From the NCBI RefSeq assembly GCF_006385575.1, contig NZ_CP041040.1, forward strand, positions 558,001 through 622,000: DNA of 64,000 nucleotides, in the 5' to 3' direction. The position numbers and the translations under genes were made by a program. Under the pieces are notes generated by a model that made no database searches, was not told the DNA's origin, and saw only the letters and a list, made by a program, of their open reading frames with translations. The stretch's first letter is position 1. Every line of letters starts with the position of its first letter. The DNA comes from Microbacterium foliorum (GTDB lineage Bacteria > Actinomycetota > Actinomycetes > Actinomycetales > Microbacteriaceae). Below are positions 52,266-60,248 of this stretch, in pieces.

Positions 52266-53783
52266 TCACTTGCTCTCGGCGTACGAGGCGGTGAACTCCT
52301 CGATGATCGTGTCGAGTCCCTGTCCGCCGAGCTTGTCGATCGCGGCCTCGTAGCCGTCCATGTCGATCTGACCGACCATGTACTTGTTGTACGCGTCGTT
52401 CGCTGCCTGCTGGATCGTCGACCAGCTCTGATCGAATGCCGCCGAGGTCAGCGGCTGCGTCGGGTCGACGACGGCGAACTCCGCGTTCTCGGCGATCTTC
52501 TCGTTGCCCTCGTCGACGTACGGAGCGGAGCTCTTGAACGTCGTGACGATGTCGGACGGTCGCGACGAGTTGTAGGGCTGCACCTCCTGCTCCCACTTGG
52601 CCTGATCGGCGATCGTGACGACGCCATCGCCATCGACCGTGTAGTGCTCGTCTTCGATGCCGTTGGTCATCAGTGCGAACGCCTCCTCATCGAGCAGCTT
52701 GTCGATGAACGCGAGGACCGACTTCAGCTCGGCCTCGTCCTTCACCTGCGTGGTCGACAGCGCCAGCCAACCGCCGAAGCCTCCGTTGGTGTCCGAGAGG
52801 GTGCGACGCGGTACGTCCTCGAAGGTGATGTCGTTGATGAGGGCCCAGGCCATCGGGGTGTTGGGATCGGCGCTCAGCGCGAGGTTCATGTAGTTCTTCG
52901 CCTCGAACAGACCTGTCACGACGATGCCGCCCTTGCCCTGCGCGATCGCATCCTGCTGGTTCTGCTTCTGCATGGTCACGAACTCGCTGTTCACCGCGCC
53001 CTGCTCGTACAGGCCGCGATACCACTCCATCGCCTCCTTGAACTCGTCGGTCTGGAAGGTCGGGACGACCTCGTCGTCGTCGGTGACCGCCCAGTTGTTG
53101 CCTGCGCCGAAGTGGCCCGCCAACGATTTGAAGCCGAGCTTGAAGCTCTCCAGTCGGTCGATGAAGCCGGTGGTGTCGTTCTGGCCGTTCCCGTCCGGAT
53201 CCTGCGTCGCGAACGCCACGGCCACCTCACTGAGCTCCTCGATGGTGTGCGGCGTCTCGAGACCGAGGTTGTCGAGCCAGTCCTGGCGGACCAGCACTCC
53301 GTAGCGGGCCATCGGCTTCTGGAACGGCACGCCGTACAGCTGGCCGTCGATGCGGGCCGAGGCGATCGTCTGCTCGTCGATCTTCGACAGGTTGGGGTAG
53401 TCCTTCAGATACTCCTCGACGTCCCAGAACTGACCGGAGCGAAGCGCCTGACGCACGGACGTGTTGGACGTGTTCGTGATCGAGGTGATGTCGGCGAGGG
53501 AGTCGGACGCGAGTGCGGCGTTGATCTTCTCGTCTTTGGACGCATCCGGCACCCACTGGAAGTTGAGCTCCGTGCCGGTGTACTCCTCGAGCGCGGTCTG
53601 GATGGGACCATCGGCTTCCGGTGTCGTCGGTGTGTGGAGCATCGTCATCCAGGTGACGCTCTCGGCGGGCTTCACATCGCCGCCGTCTCCCGTCGTATCG
53701 CCCGACGAGCCGCACGCGGTGAGCGCGAGTGCTGCGACGGTGACGGAAGCGACGGCGATTCCGAGCATGGAGTGATTCCTCAT
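52266..53783 (-). CDS. Sugar-binding lipoprotein of the CUT1 importer (LplA-like)
   Basis: The 505-residue lipoprotein has a signal with lipobox LTACGSS near residue 24 and the extracellular solute-binding fold of the LplA group (VTWMTMLHTPTTPEADGPIQ, YGVPFQKPMARYGVLVRQDWLDNLGL, QDPDGNGQNDTTG). It captures oligosaccharides outside the membrane and delivers them to the two permeases. The ATG at 53783 overlaps the YesL-like stop by 4 nt. By context (GH28, YesL) the ligand is probably a pectin-derived oligogalacturonide. Confidence 0.88.
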   Translation of the reverse strand: MRNHSMLGIAVASVTVAALALTACGSSGDTTGDGGDVKPAESVTWMTMLHTPTTPEADGPIQTALEEYTGTELNFQWVPDASKDEKINAALASDSLADITSITNTSNTSVRQALRSGQFWDVEEYLKDYPNLSKIDEQTIASARIDGQLYGVPFQKPMARYGVLVRQDWLDNLGLETPHTIEELSEVAVAFATQDPDGNGQNDTTGFIDRLESFKLGFKSLAGHFGAGNNWAVTDDDEVVPTFQTDEFKEAMEWYRGLYEQGAVNSEFVTMQKQNQQDAIAQGKGGIVVTGLFEAKNYMNLALSADPNTPMAWALINDITFEDVPRRTLSDTNGGFGGWLALSTTQVKDEAELKSVLAFIDKLLDEEAFALMTNGIEDEHYTVDGDGVVTIADQAKWEQEVQPYNSSRPSDIVTTFKSSAPYVDEGNEKIAENAEFAVVDPTQPLTSAAFDQSWSTIQQAANDAYNKYMVGQIDMDGYEAAIDKLGGQGLDTIIEEFTASYAESK

Positions 53784-54457
53784 TGTGATCTTCCTCTCGC
53801 AAGGTGGAGCAGGGCCGGCGAGGTCTCGCGCGGCGTAGGGGGTGAGGTCGGGGTCTCTTCGGCGGTGAGCGTGCCGAAGACGGTGCGGGTGACGGCGCCG
53901 ACGGCCGCGGCGGGGATGCCGACTCCGAAGAGCACGAGGATCGGCAGTGCGCAAGTGGCGAGCAGCCACACGACGGCGACGACTGCGGCGGTTGCCACGA
54001 TCGTCCAGTGCAGCGAGCCGAGGCCGATGAGCAGCGCGGCGACGATCTGGCGGTGGATGCCGCGGATATCGGTGGCCGCCATCACCGGGAACACGTACGC
54101 GCTGATGATGCCGATGGCGACCAGTGCCACCACGTTGACGAACTGCAGCAGCCAGCTGGAGCCGGTGAAGATGTTGGTGACGACGATGGCGGTGGCGGCG
54201 AGGAGGATTCCGCCCATCGCGGTGGCCGGCCAGTAGCGCGCGCGCAGGTGTCCGATGAAGGCGGCGGTGACCGGCGGAGTCTCGCCCCGGCGGAACCAGC
54301 CGTCGATGTATGCCGCGACAGCGTAGGAAGCGGGGCCGATGCCGAAGACGACGAGTCCGAGCGCGGTCGCGGCGACCCAGAGCAGGTTGAGGTACGCCAC
54401 CCGGTAGACGGCCCTCAGGAAGAGGTTCAGGCGCATGAACGCTTCGTAGGAGAACAT
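53780..54457 (-). CDS. YesL-like (DUF624) membrane protein
   Basis: The 225-residue protein has five to six membrane helices and the DUF624 start (MRLNLFLRAVYRVAYLNLLWVAATALGLVVFGIGPASYAV). In Bacillus yesL lies in the rhamnogalacturonan operon beside a similar importer. Its role there is not known but is assumed to support uptake. It overlaps LplB by 1 nt (TGATG) and the binding-protein gene by 4 nt, which makes it an integral part of the import operon. Confidence 0.85.
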   Translation of the reverse strand: MFSYEAFMRLNLFLRAVYRVAYLNLLWVAATALGLVVFGIGPASYAVAAYIDGWFRRGETPPVTAAFIGHLRARYWPATAMGGILLAATAIVVTNIFTGSSWLLQFVNVVALVAIGIISAYVFPVMAATDIRGIHRQIVAALLIGLGSLHWTIVATAAVVAVVWLLATCALPILVLFGVGIPAAAVGAVTRTVFGTLTAEETPTSPPTPRETSPALLHLARGRSQ

Positions 54458-55410
54458 CAGTACACGCCCTCCTCGCCGAGTTTCTTCGCGAGTCTGTTGG
54501 CGCCGATGACGAGGATGAGTCCGACGAGCCCCTTGAAGAGACCGACCGCGGTCGCGTAACTGAGCTGGCCGTTCTGGATTCCGGCGGTGTACACGTAGGT
54601 GTCGAAGATCTCGCCGACCTCGCGGTTGAGCGAGTTCAGCATCAGGAACATGTGCTCGAATCCGAGCTCGAGGAAGTCGCCGATCGCGAGGATGAACATC
54701 ACGATGATGGTCGGGCGGATCGCCGGGAGGGTGATGTGCCAGGTCTGGAGCCAGCGCCCGGCGCCGTCGAGCTCGGCGGCCTCGTAGAGCTCCATGTCGA
54801 CGCCGGTCATCGCGGCGAGATAGATGATCGTGCCCCAGCCGGCGGTCTTCCAGATCTCCTGGATCGTGTACAGCGGTCGCAGCCAGTCAGGATCTGTGAG
54901 GAACGGCACCGCCTGCATCCCCCAGGATTCCAGCAGCGCGTTGATGCTGCCGCCGTCGGTGGTCAGCAGCACGTAGAAGAGCGAGACGACGATGACCCAC
55001 GACATGAAGTGCGGCAGGTAGATGACCGTCTGGATGCTGCGCTGGAACAGCTTCGATCGCAGTTCGTTCAGCATCAGCGCGAGGATGATGGGAACCGGGA
55101 ACGCGAAGATCAGCAGCAGCAGTGACACGGTCACGGTGTTCACCAGGAGCATCACGAATGTGCTCTCGCTGAAGAACCGGATGAAGTGCTCGAAGCCGAC
55201 CCAAGGGCTGCCACCGATGCCACGGAAGGGCGAATAGTCCTGGAAGGCGATGACCAGGCCGCCCATCGGCACGTACTTGAAGACGATGAAGTACAAGATG
55301 CCGGGGATGGCCATGAGGTACAGCGCGCGCTGGCGCCAGATGCTCTGCCACCACGGGCGTTTCCGGTACGTGGCGGGCGCGTTCCCTGCCGTCGCGTCAA
55401 CGCTCACCAT
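54457..55410 (-). CDS. CUT1 sugar ABC transporter permease (LplB-like)
   Basis: The 317-residue permease has six membrane helices and the EAA loop (ELYEAAELDGAGRWLQTWHITLPAI). The sequence FQDYSPFRGIGGSPWVGFEHFIRFF is a mark of LplB/YteP permeases for pectin- or alginate-type oligosaccharides. GGAAGG precedes the ATG. It is the first gene of the six-gene operon and has a clear promoter with two LacI-type operators upstream. Confidence 0.9.
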   Translation of the reverse strand: MVSVDATAGNAPATYRKRPWWQSIWRQRALYLMAIPGILYFIVFKYVPMGGLVIAFQDYSPFRGIGGSPWVGFEHFIRFFSESTFVMLLVNTVTVSLLLLIFAFPVPIILALMLNELRSKLFQRSIQTVIYLPHFMSWVIVVSLFYVLLTTDGGSINALLESWGMQAVPFLTDPDWLRPLYTIQEIWKTAGWGTIIYLAAMTGVDMELYEAAELDGAGRWLQTWHITLPAIRPTIIVMFILAIGDFLELGFEHMFLMLNSLNREVGEIFDTYVYTAGIQNGQLSYATAVGLFKGLVGLILVIGANRLAKKLGEEGVY

Positions 55411-55459
55411 CGGTGCGCCTTCCTGTTCTCGTCATCGAGGTCGGGTGTCGAGGAGCGGA

Positions 55460-55471
55460 GAAAGCGTTTCC
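55460..55471. promoter_or_regulatory. LacI-type operator, AAnCGnTT class (import operon)
   Basis: GAAAGCGTTTCC lies between the import-operon promoter and its first gene. It belongs to the same class as sites at 56693 and 58928. Confidence 0.55.
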
Positions 55472-55477
55472 TCGAGT

Positions 55478-55485
55478 AACCGGTT
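55478..55485. promoter_or_regulatory. AACCGGTT operator (import operon)
   Basis: A perfect 8-bp palindrome (context GTAACCGGTTTCC) identical in core to the site in the GH43 promoter 10.5 kb away. It lies just downstream of the -10 box, close to the expected transcription start. Confidence 0.6.
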
Positions 55486-55490
55486 TCCCG

Positions 55491-55519
55491 AGATTAGCAT
55501 GGGAGGCAGGAGTCGACAA
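55491..55519 (-). promoter_or_regulatory. Promoter of the oligogalacturonide import operon
   Basis: On the minus strand a -35 box TTGTCG (55514-55519) and a -10 box TAATCT (55491-55496) are 17 bp apart, about 80 nt upstream of lplB. Confidence 0.6.
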
Positions 55520-55650
55520 CAGGCAGTTCCGTGCACGCACGCCAAGGTGTTCGCGGGTGCTCTCGGTCCGATCTCGGACCGTGCTCGTGTGGTGAGTTCG
55601 GGCCTCCGCGGTCGACCCGGCCAGCAGGTGGAAGTGCGCCTACCCGGGGC

Positions 55651-56646
55651 TCAGCTCCTGGCAGGGCCGGTGCTCGCGCGGACGACCACCTTGGGTGTGA
55701 AGGATGCGGAGGAGACGGCCTCGCCTCCGGTCAGCAACGCATGCATCGCGTCCCAGGCCAGACGCCCGATCTCGGCGGCGGGCACGGTCGCCGTCGTGAG
55801 CGGCGGCGTCGTGTACGCCGCGAACGGAATGTCGTCGAAGCCGGTGATCGAGAGATCCTCCGGCACCCGCAGGCCCCGGGTCGTGACCGCTGACAGCAGG
55901 CCCATCGCGACGAGGTCGTTGAACGCCAGGACGGCGGTCGCGCCGCTGTCGATGACGGCGTCGGCCGCCGCGGCGCCGCTGTCGAAATCGACTCCGGCGG
56001 GGATCTCGACGAACTCGAGGTCGCCGACCTGCTCGGCATCGGCGATCGCGCGCGCGCGTGCCTCGCCCGATGTGCTGGCGACGACTCCCGAGAGGAAGGC
56101 CATGCGGCGGTGGCCGAGGTCGCGCAGATGTGCGATCAGCTCGGTCATGGCGGCCTCGTAGTCGGCCGCGACCGTCGGCACGTCGACCTGCGGTGGCCGG
56201 TTGATCACGACGGCGGGCCCGACGGAGGCCAGCAGAGTGGAGAGCTCGCTCTGCGGCAGACGCGGGGCGCAGAGGATCACGCCGTCGGTGCGTCGCCGGG
56301 TGGTGGTGGCCAGTTCGACCTCACGGTCGACCTGCTCAGCGGTGTCCGAGATCAGCACGTGGTAGCCGTCGGTCGCGGCGGCGCGACTGAGGCCGTGCAG
56401 GATCGCCTGGAATGTCGGGTTGCCGAGGTCGGGGATCATGACCGACACTGTCTGCGTCTGCCCGAGCACGAGGCTGCGAGCGAGGGGGTTCGCCGTGTAG
56501 CCGAGTTCGGCGGCCGCCGCCTGCACTCGTTCGACGAGGAGCGGATCCACCGTCGGGTTCCCGTTCATGGCGCGTGACACGGTCGAGAGCGAGACCCCGG
56601 CGAGCTTCGCGACGTCGGTGATGCCTGCTCGGGTGGAGCGTGTCAT
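55651..56646 (-). CDS. LacI-family regulator of the import operon
   Basis: The 331-residue regulator has the HTH ITDVAKLAGVSLSTVSRAMNG and a sensor domain of the PBP type (VSVMIPDLGNPTFQAILHGL). The recognition helix residues L-S-T-V-S-R differ from those of the GH43-locus LacI, so a different operator class is likely. It lies downstream of the import operon's promoter region in the opposite direction to the M24-like gene, with which it shares a 69-bp divergent promoter containing a GAAAACGTTTGC site. Confidence 0.85.
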   Translation of the reverse strand: MTRSTRAGITDVAKLAGVSLSTVSRAMNGNPTVDPLLVERVQAAAAELGYTANPLARSLVLGQTQTVSVMIPDLGNPTFQAILHGLSRAAATDGYHVLISDTAEQVDREVELATTTRRRTDGVILCAPRLPQSELSTLLASVGPAVVINRPPQVDVPTVAADYEAAMTELIAHLRDLGHRRMAFLSGVVASTSGEARARAIADAEQVGDLEFVEIPAGVDFDSGAAAADAVIDSGATAVLAFNDLVAMGLLSAVTTRGLRVPEDLSITGFDDIPFAAYTTPPLTTATVPAAEIGRLAWDAMHALLTGGEAVSSASFTPKVVVRASTGPARS

Positions 56647-56692
56647 CCGGATCCCCTCTTCCGCGACTGGTGGTGGATGTGGTCATATGTGA

Positions 56693-56704
56693 GAAAACGT
56701 TTGC
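56693..56704. promoter_or_regulatory. LacI-type operator between lacI and the M24-like gene
   Basis: GAAAACGTTTGC has the perfect core AAACGTTT. It lies immediately upstream of the M24-like gene's ribosome-binding site and in the divergent lacI promoter region, suited to joint control and autoregulation. Confidence 0.6.
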
Positions 56705-56715
56705 TAGGAGTTCTC

Positions 56716-57765
56716 ATGGTCGGGTCGCATAAGGATCGTATCGAGAAGCAGGACAGAGTGGCCCGACTGCTGCGGGGCGCCGGGGCATCGATCCTGATGA
56801 CCTCCCACGAGGCGGTGTCGTGGTACCTCGAAGGTGTGCGCACGCACGTGTCGCTGGCGGGCCCGCCGGTGCTGGCAGTGCGGGCGAGTTCCGACGGTGA
56901 CACGCTGTTCGTCGCGGACAACGAGGCGGATCGGCTGATCGACGAGGAGCTTCTGCCGACGGATGCCGAACGCATCGTGCGGGTTCCATGGTGGACTCCG
57001 CCGGCGGTCGCGGCGGCGGAGGATGCGTGTTCGGCGTCGGCTGTCGGTGAAGCGGCGGTTGCCGGCGACCTGCGCGCGGCGCGGGCACGGATGCTGCCGG
57101 CTGAGATCTCTCGCTACCGCTCGCTCGGCCGCGATCTCGCCTGCGCGGTGACCGATGCTCTGGCGTCCGGCGTCGGGCCGGAGCGGAGCGAATGGTACGT
57201 GGCATCCGTCGTCGCCGCCGGGCTGATCTCGCGGGGTATCGATCCACTGGTCGTACTGGTGACGGGAGCGGATCGAGTCTCGTATCGGCATCCGCTGCCC
57301 ACGGCTGCACTGCTGGGGGAGCGCGCCATGATCGTGGTGTGCGGGCGCCGTCACGGGCTGATCGCCAACGCCACGCGCTGGATCGGTGTCGGCATCGACG
57401 ACGAGCCGATTCTCGGAGTGGAGCGCGCGTTCCTCGACGCCTCGGTGCCGGGAGCCCGCCTCGACGCGGTGTTCGCGGCGGGGTGCTCCGCCTACCAGCG
57501 CTTCGGATTCGATCCCGAGGAGTGGCGGCGGCATCATCAGGGCGGGCCGACCGGGTATGCCGGACGGGACCCGCGCGCCACGGCATCCACCCTCGATCCG
57601 CTCGTCGTGAATCAGGCGTTCGCCTGGAACCCGTCTGCGCCCGGCGTCAAGGTGGAGGACACGATGCTGCGCAGCGCCGCGGGCTGGGAGGTGCTCACCG
57701 TCGACGAGCGCTGGCCGTCGGTCGAGTACGAGGGGATGCGGCGTCCGACCACGCGCGGCTACTGA
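56716..57765 (+). CDS. M24-like (creatinase-fold) protein with altered metal site
   Basis: The 349-residue protein has the two-domain layout of the Xaa-Pro peptidase/creatinase family: an N-terminal creatinase-like domain (ILMTSHEAVSWYLEGVR) and a pita-bread domain. Metal ligands are mostly replaced. The Asp strand reads MIVVCGRRHGLIANATRW, so Cys and Asn stand where Asp ligands are expected; the first Glu (usually IEPG) is Asn in AWNPS, while the second Glu is kept in KVEDTML. It is therefore probably not a metallopeptidase. AGGAG precedes the ATG at 56716. LacI-type operator placement links it to the pectin genes. Confidence 0.7.
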   Translation: MVGSHKDRIEKQDRVARLLRGAGASILMTSHEAVSWYLEGVRTHVSLAGPPVLAVRASSDGDTLFVADNEADRLIDEELLPTDAERIVRVPWWTPPAVAAAEDACSASAVGEAAVAGDLRAARARMLPAEISRYRSLGRDLACAVTDALASGVGPERSEWYVASVVAAGLISRGIDPLVVLVTGADRVSYRHPLPTAALLGERAMIVVCGRRHGLIANATRWIGVGIDDEPILGVERAFLDASVPGARLDAVFAAGCSAYQRFGFDPEEWRRHHQGGPTGYAGRDPRATASTLDPLVVNQAFAWNPSAPGVKVEDTMLRSAAGWEVLTVDERWPSVEYEGMRRPTTRGY

Positions 57766-57801
57766 GTCGCGAGCCCGGTGGGCGCAGCCCGGCGGACCGA
57801 G

Positions 57802-58890
57802 TCAGACGGCGAATGCGGCTCCGACCTCGCTGAACAGCGCGCCTGAGCGCGCCGCCCGTTCGACGATCTCCTGGATGCCGTCGATCGTCGAGAGCGGTGC
57901 CTCACGGTCGGTGAGGATGGTGATCTCGGAGGCAGGCACAGGCGCAGGCGAAGGTGCGGTGCGCACTGCCTCGAGCACCGCCATGAAGGCTCCGCACTCG
58001 ATCAGCGGCGCTGCCAGCGGGGTGGAGTGCTCGCGATGGTCGAACAGCTGCTCGACCAGATCGGTGCGACCGGTGCGCTCGACGCGCCCGTCGGGGTATG
58101 TGAGCTCGTCCGACGTGTATGCGAACAGCACGTCTGCCTCGCGCGTGTGCACCTCGATCAGCGGGGCGGCCTGCTCGGGGCTCGCGAGAGTCAGCGCTGC
58201 GGTGACCCGTCGCCCGTCGCGCAGCGTGACGCGCAGGCTCGAGGTGTCGTCGGCCTCGATCTCGTTGGCGCGGAACAGCTCGAGCTCGATGCTCTCGACG
58301 TCTTCGCGACGGCGTGCGCCCCCGATCCGCAGGGCGGTGGCGACGGCGTGTGCGAGGGGGTTGGTGACGACGCCGTCGACGATCGGAACCCCGTCGAGCA
58401 GACGCTTGCCCGCCCAGGCTGAACGCGTCCAGTACGCGGCGTCTCGCGACCAGGTCGCCCAGGTCGCGACCGACGTGGGCGTGCCGAGGGTCGCGAGGTC
58501 GGCGAGGGCGTGCGACCCGAAGCTCTGGAAGCCGATCTGCACGCTGCGCCCCGAGGCCTGCTCGGCTGCCAGCAGGTCGACGAACTGCGACATGGTCGCG
58601 ACAGGGGGCTTCTCGAGGTAGACGTCTGCGCCGGCTGCCAGGGCGGCGAGCGCGAGGGAGTGGTGGGTCCCGGTCGGGGTCGCGATGATGATGACGTCGG
58701 GTCGCACCCCCGCCGAGAGGGCGGCGTCCAGACTCGGGTACGCCGGAGCATCCGCTCCGAATCCTTCCACGGGGGCCCCCGCGGGGTCGGCGACGGCGAC
58801 GAGTCGCGCGCGGTCGGACAGGCGCTCGAGATTGCGCAGGTGCGAGGCGCCGAATCCGCGAGCGCCGACGAGCAGTACGTCATGGATCAT
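57802..58890 (-). CDS. Gfo/Idh/MocA-family oxidoreductase (second copy)
   Basis: The 362-residue protein has a Rossmann N-terminus (VLLVGARGFGASHLRNL), the EKPP motif (VYLEKPPVATMSQF) with the nicotinamide-site Lys, and the usual C-terminal beta-sheet domain. It is about the normal family length and only distantly similar to the first Gfo/Idh protein at 43.5-44.8 kb. The ATG at 58890 follows GGGAAGG. A GAAAGCGTTTAC operator lies 38 nt upstream. The substrate is probably a sugar or sugar acid released from the same polysaccharide. Confidence 0.82.
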   Translation of the reverse strand: MIHDVLLVGARGFGASHLRNLERLSDRARLVAVADPAGAPVEGFGADAPAYPSLDAALSAGVRPDVIIIATPTGTHHSLALAALAAGADVYLEKPPVATMSQFVDLLAAEQASGRSVQIGFQSFGSHALADLATLGTPTSVATWATWSRDAAYWTRSAWAGKRLLDGVPIVDGVVTNPLAHAVATALRIGGARRREDVESIELELFRANEIEADDTSSLRVTLRDGRRVTAALTLASPEQAAPLIEVHTREADVLFAYTSDELTYPDGRVERTGRTDLVEQLFDHREHSTPLAAPLIECGAFMAVLEAVRTAPSPAPVPASEITILTDREAPLSTIDGIQEIVERAARSGALFSEVGAAFAV

Positions 58891-58927
58891 CGTGTGCAGC
58901 CTTCCCGGGTGTCCGTCCATCGTAGAG

Positions 58928-58939
58928 GAAAGCGTTTAC
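58928..58939. promoter_or_regulatory. LacI-type operator upstream of the second Gfo/Idh gene
   Basis: GAAAGCGTTTAC shares the AAnCGnTT class with the sites at 55460 and 56693, so the gene may belong to the same regulon. Confidence 0.55.
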
Positions 58940-59003
58940 CGACGAAAGATCGGGCGTCGGTGATGAGTCGAAGTCCTCCCAGCCCGGCCGGATGGCTGGT
59001 CGA

Positions 59004-59051
59004 ATCCCGGATGGATGCCGAGAAAGGGTGTTCTCGGCATCCATCCGGGAT
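59004..59051. repeat. Perfect 21-bp stem-loop
   Basis: Arms 59004-59024 and 59031-59051 (beginning ATCCCGGATGGATGCCGAG and its complement) are exactly complementary with a 6-nt loop. It lies 41 nt after the stop of the third LacI gene on its strand and upstream of the divergent Gfo/Idh gene. It may end transcription of lacI despite the absence of a T-run, or it may be a dispersed palindromic element. Confidence 0.8.
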
Positions 59052-59091
59052 CCGGGCAGCCACGTGTGCAGCCGAGTCGGCACGGGCGAGA

Positions 59092-60099
59092 TTAGCCGCC
59101 GGTCGAGCGGCGGACGATCAGTTCGGGCGGGAACACGGTCTGCCGCGGGATGCTCTCGGGGTCGGCCGCCTCTTCGAGCACGATCCGCAGCGCGGTGCGG
59201 CCGATCATGCGGCTGGGCTGACGGATGGAGGACAGGGGCACCGCAGCTGCGGCGGCGAACGGGTTGTCATCGAAGCCGATCAGTGCGATCTCGTCCGGCA
59301 CGAGCACACGCCCGCCGGAGACGAGTGACTGCAGCAGCCCGAGGGCAAGCAGATCGTTGGCGGCGAACAGTGCATCCGGCCATTCGCGCCGGGGGCGGGT
59401 GAGCAGGCGGGCGCCCGCGGCGACACCCTCTTCGACGGTCATCGCGGCGGTCGGCACGACCTCGAGTTCGACATGCACTGCTGCGTTCTCGGCCGCGGCA
59501 CGAGCACCGGCGAGACGGTCGGTGACCTGCCGCATGTCGAAGGGGCCGCCGACGAACGCGATGCGCCGTCGTCCGCCCTCGATCAGGTGTTCGACGGCCA
59601 ACCGCCCTCCGGCGACGCTGTCGACCGACACCGAGGAGAAGCCGCTGTCTGCGCTGAATCGGTCGACGAGAACGGTGGCGATGCCGCTCGCGCGGAACTT
59701 GCGCAGCTGCGTCATGACATCGCCGTAGGGGGCGATGAGCAGCCCGCGCACCTGCTGCTCGCGGAAGAGATCGAGATACACCTTCTCGCGTGACGGGTCG
59801 TCGTCGGTGTTGCCATAGAGAATGGCGATGCCGTGGCTCGACGCCTCGTCTTCAGCGCCGCGCACGACATCGTTGTAGAACGGATTTTGCCCGTCGAGCA
59901 CCACGAATCCGACGGTGGTGCTCACGCCGGCCCGGAGCTTGCGGGCGGCGTCGTTGCGCACGTAGCCGAGTTCTTCGATCGCCTGGGTGACGCGCTCGAC
60001 CGAGTCGCTCGAGACCTCGTCCGGACGATTCAGGACGTTCGAGACCGTGCCGACTGAGACGCCCGCACGCACGGCGACATCGCGGATGCTGATCGGCAT
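59092..60099 (-). CDS. LacI-family regulator of the RhaTPQ-like transporter
   Basis: The 335-residue regulator has the HTH ISIRDVAVRAGVSVGTVSNVLNRP and a PBP-type sensor domain (TTVGFVVLDGQNPFYNDVV). The recognition helix V-G-T-V-S-N differs from the two other LacI proteins here. GAGAGGA precedes the ATG. It is divergent from the sugar ABC operon and very probably binds the perfect palindrome TGAATCGATTCA in the shared promoter region. The inducer is presumably the transported sugar. Confidence 0.85.
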   Translation of the reverse strand: MPISIRDVAVRAGVSVGTVSNVLNRPDEVSSDSVERVTQAIEELGYVRNDAARKLRAGVSTTVGFVVLDGQNPFYNDVVRGAEDEASSHGIAILYGNTDDDPSREKVYLDLFREQQVRGLLIAPYGDVMTQLRKFRASGIATVLVDRFSADSGFSSVSVDSVAGGRLAVEHLIEGGRRRIAFVGGPFDMRQVTDRLAGARAAAENAAVHVELEVVPTAAMTVEEGVAAGARLLTRPRREWPDALFAANDLLALGLLQSLVSGGRVLVPDEIALIGFDDNPFAAAAAVPLSSIRQPSRMIGRTALRIVLEEAADPESIPRQTVFPPELIVRRSTGG

Positions 60100-60146
60100 T
60101 CGGCTGTCCTCTCGTCGTCGGGCGGATCACGCTTCGGCATCGGGGG

Positions 60147-60174
60147 TTGACCTGAGGCCGGCATCACATACACT
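60147..60174 (+). promoter_or_regulatory. Promoter of the sugar ABC operon
   Basis: A -35 box TTGACC (60147-60152) and a -10 box TACACT (60169-60174) are 16 bp apart, with transcription expected to start near 60181. Confidence 0.55.
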
Positions 60175-60189
60175 AGCCTGAAACGAGCT

Positions 60190-60201
60190 TGAATCGATTC
60201 A
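60190..60201. promoter_or_regulatory. LacI-type operator, perfect 12-bp palindrome
   Basis: TGAATCGATTCA lies just downstream of the predicted transcription start of the ABC operon, between it and the divergent lacI. Its AATCGATT core differs from the AACGTT and AACCGGTT sites of the pectin genes. Confidence 0.7.
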
Positions 60202-60248
60202 GGTAAGTTCATTCCGATCATCATCCCCCTCAACGGAGAGGAAAGCCA

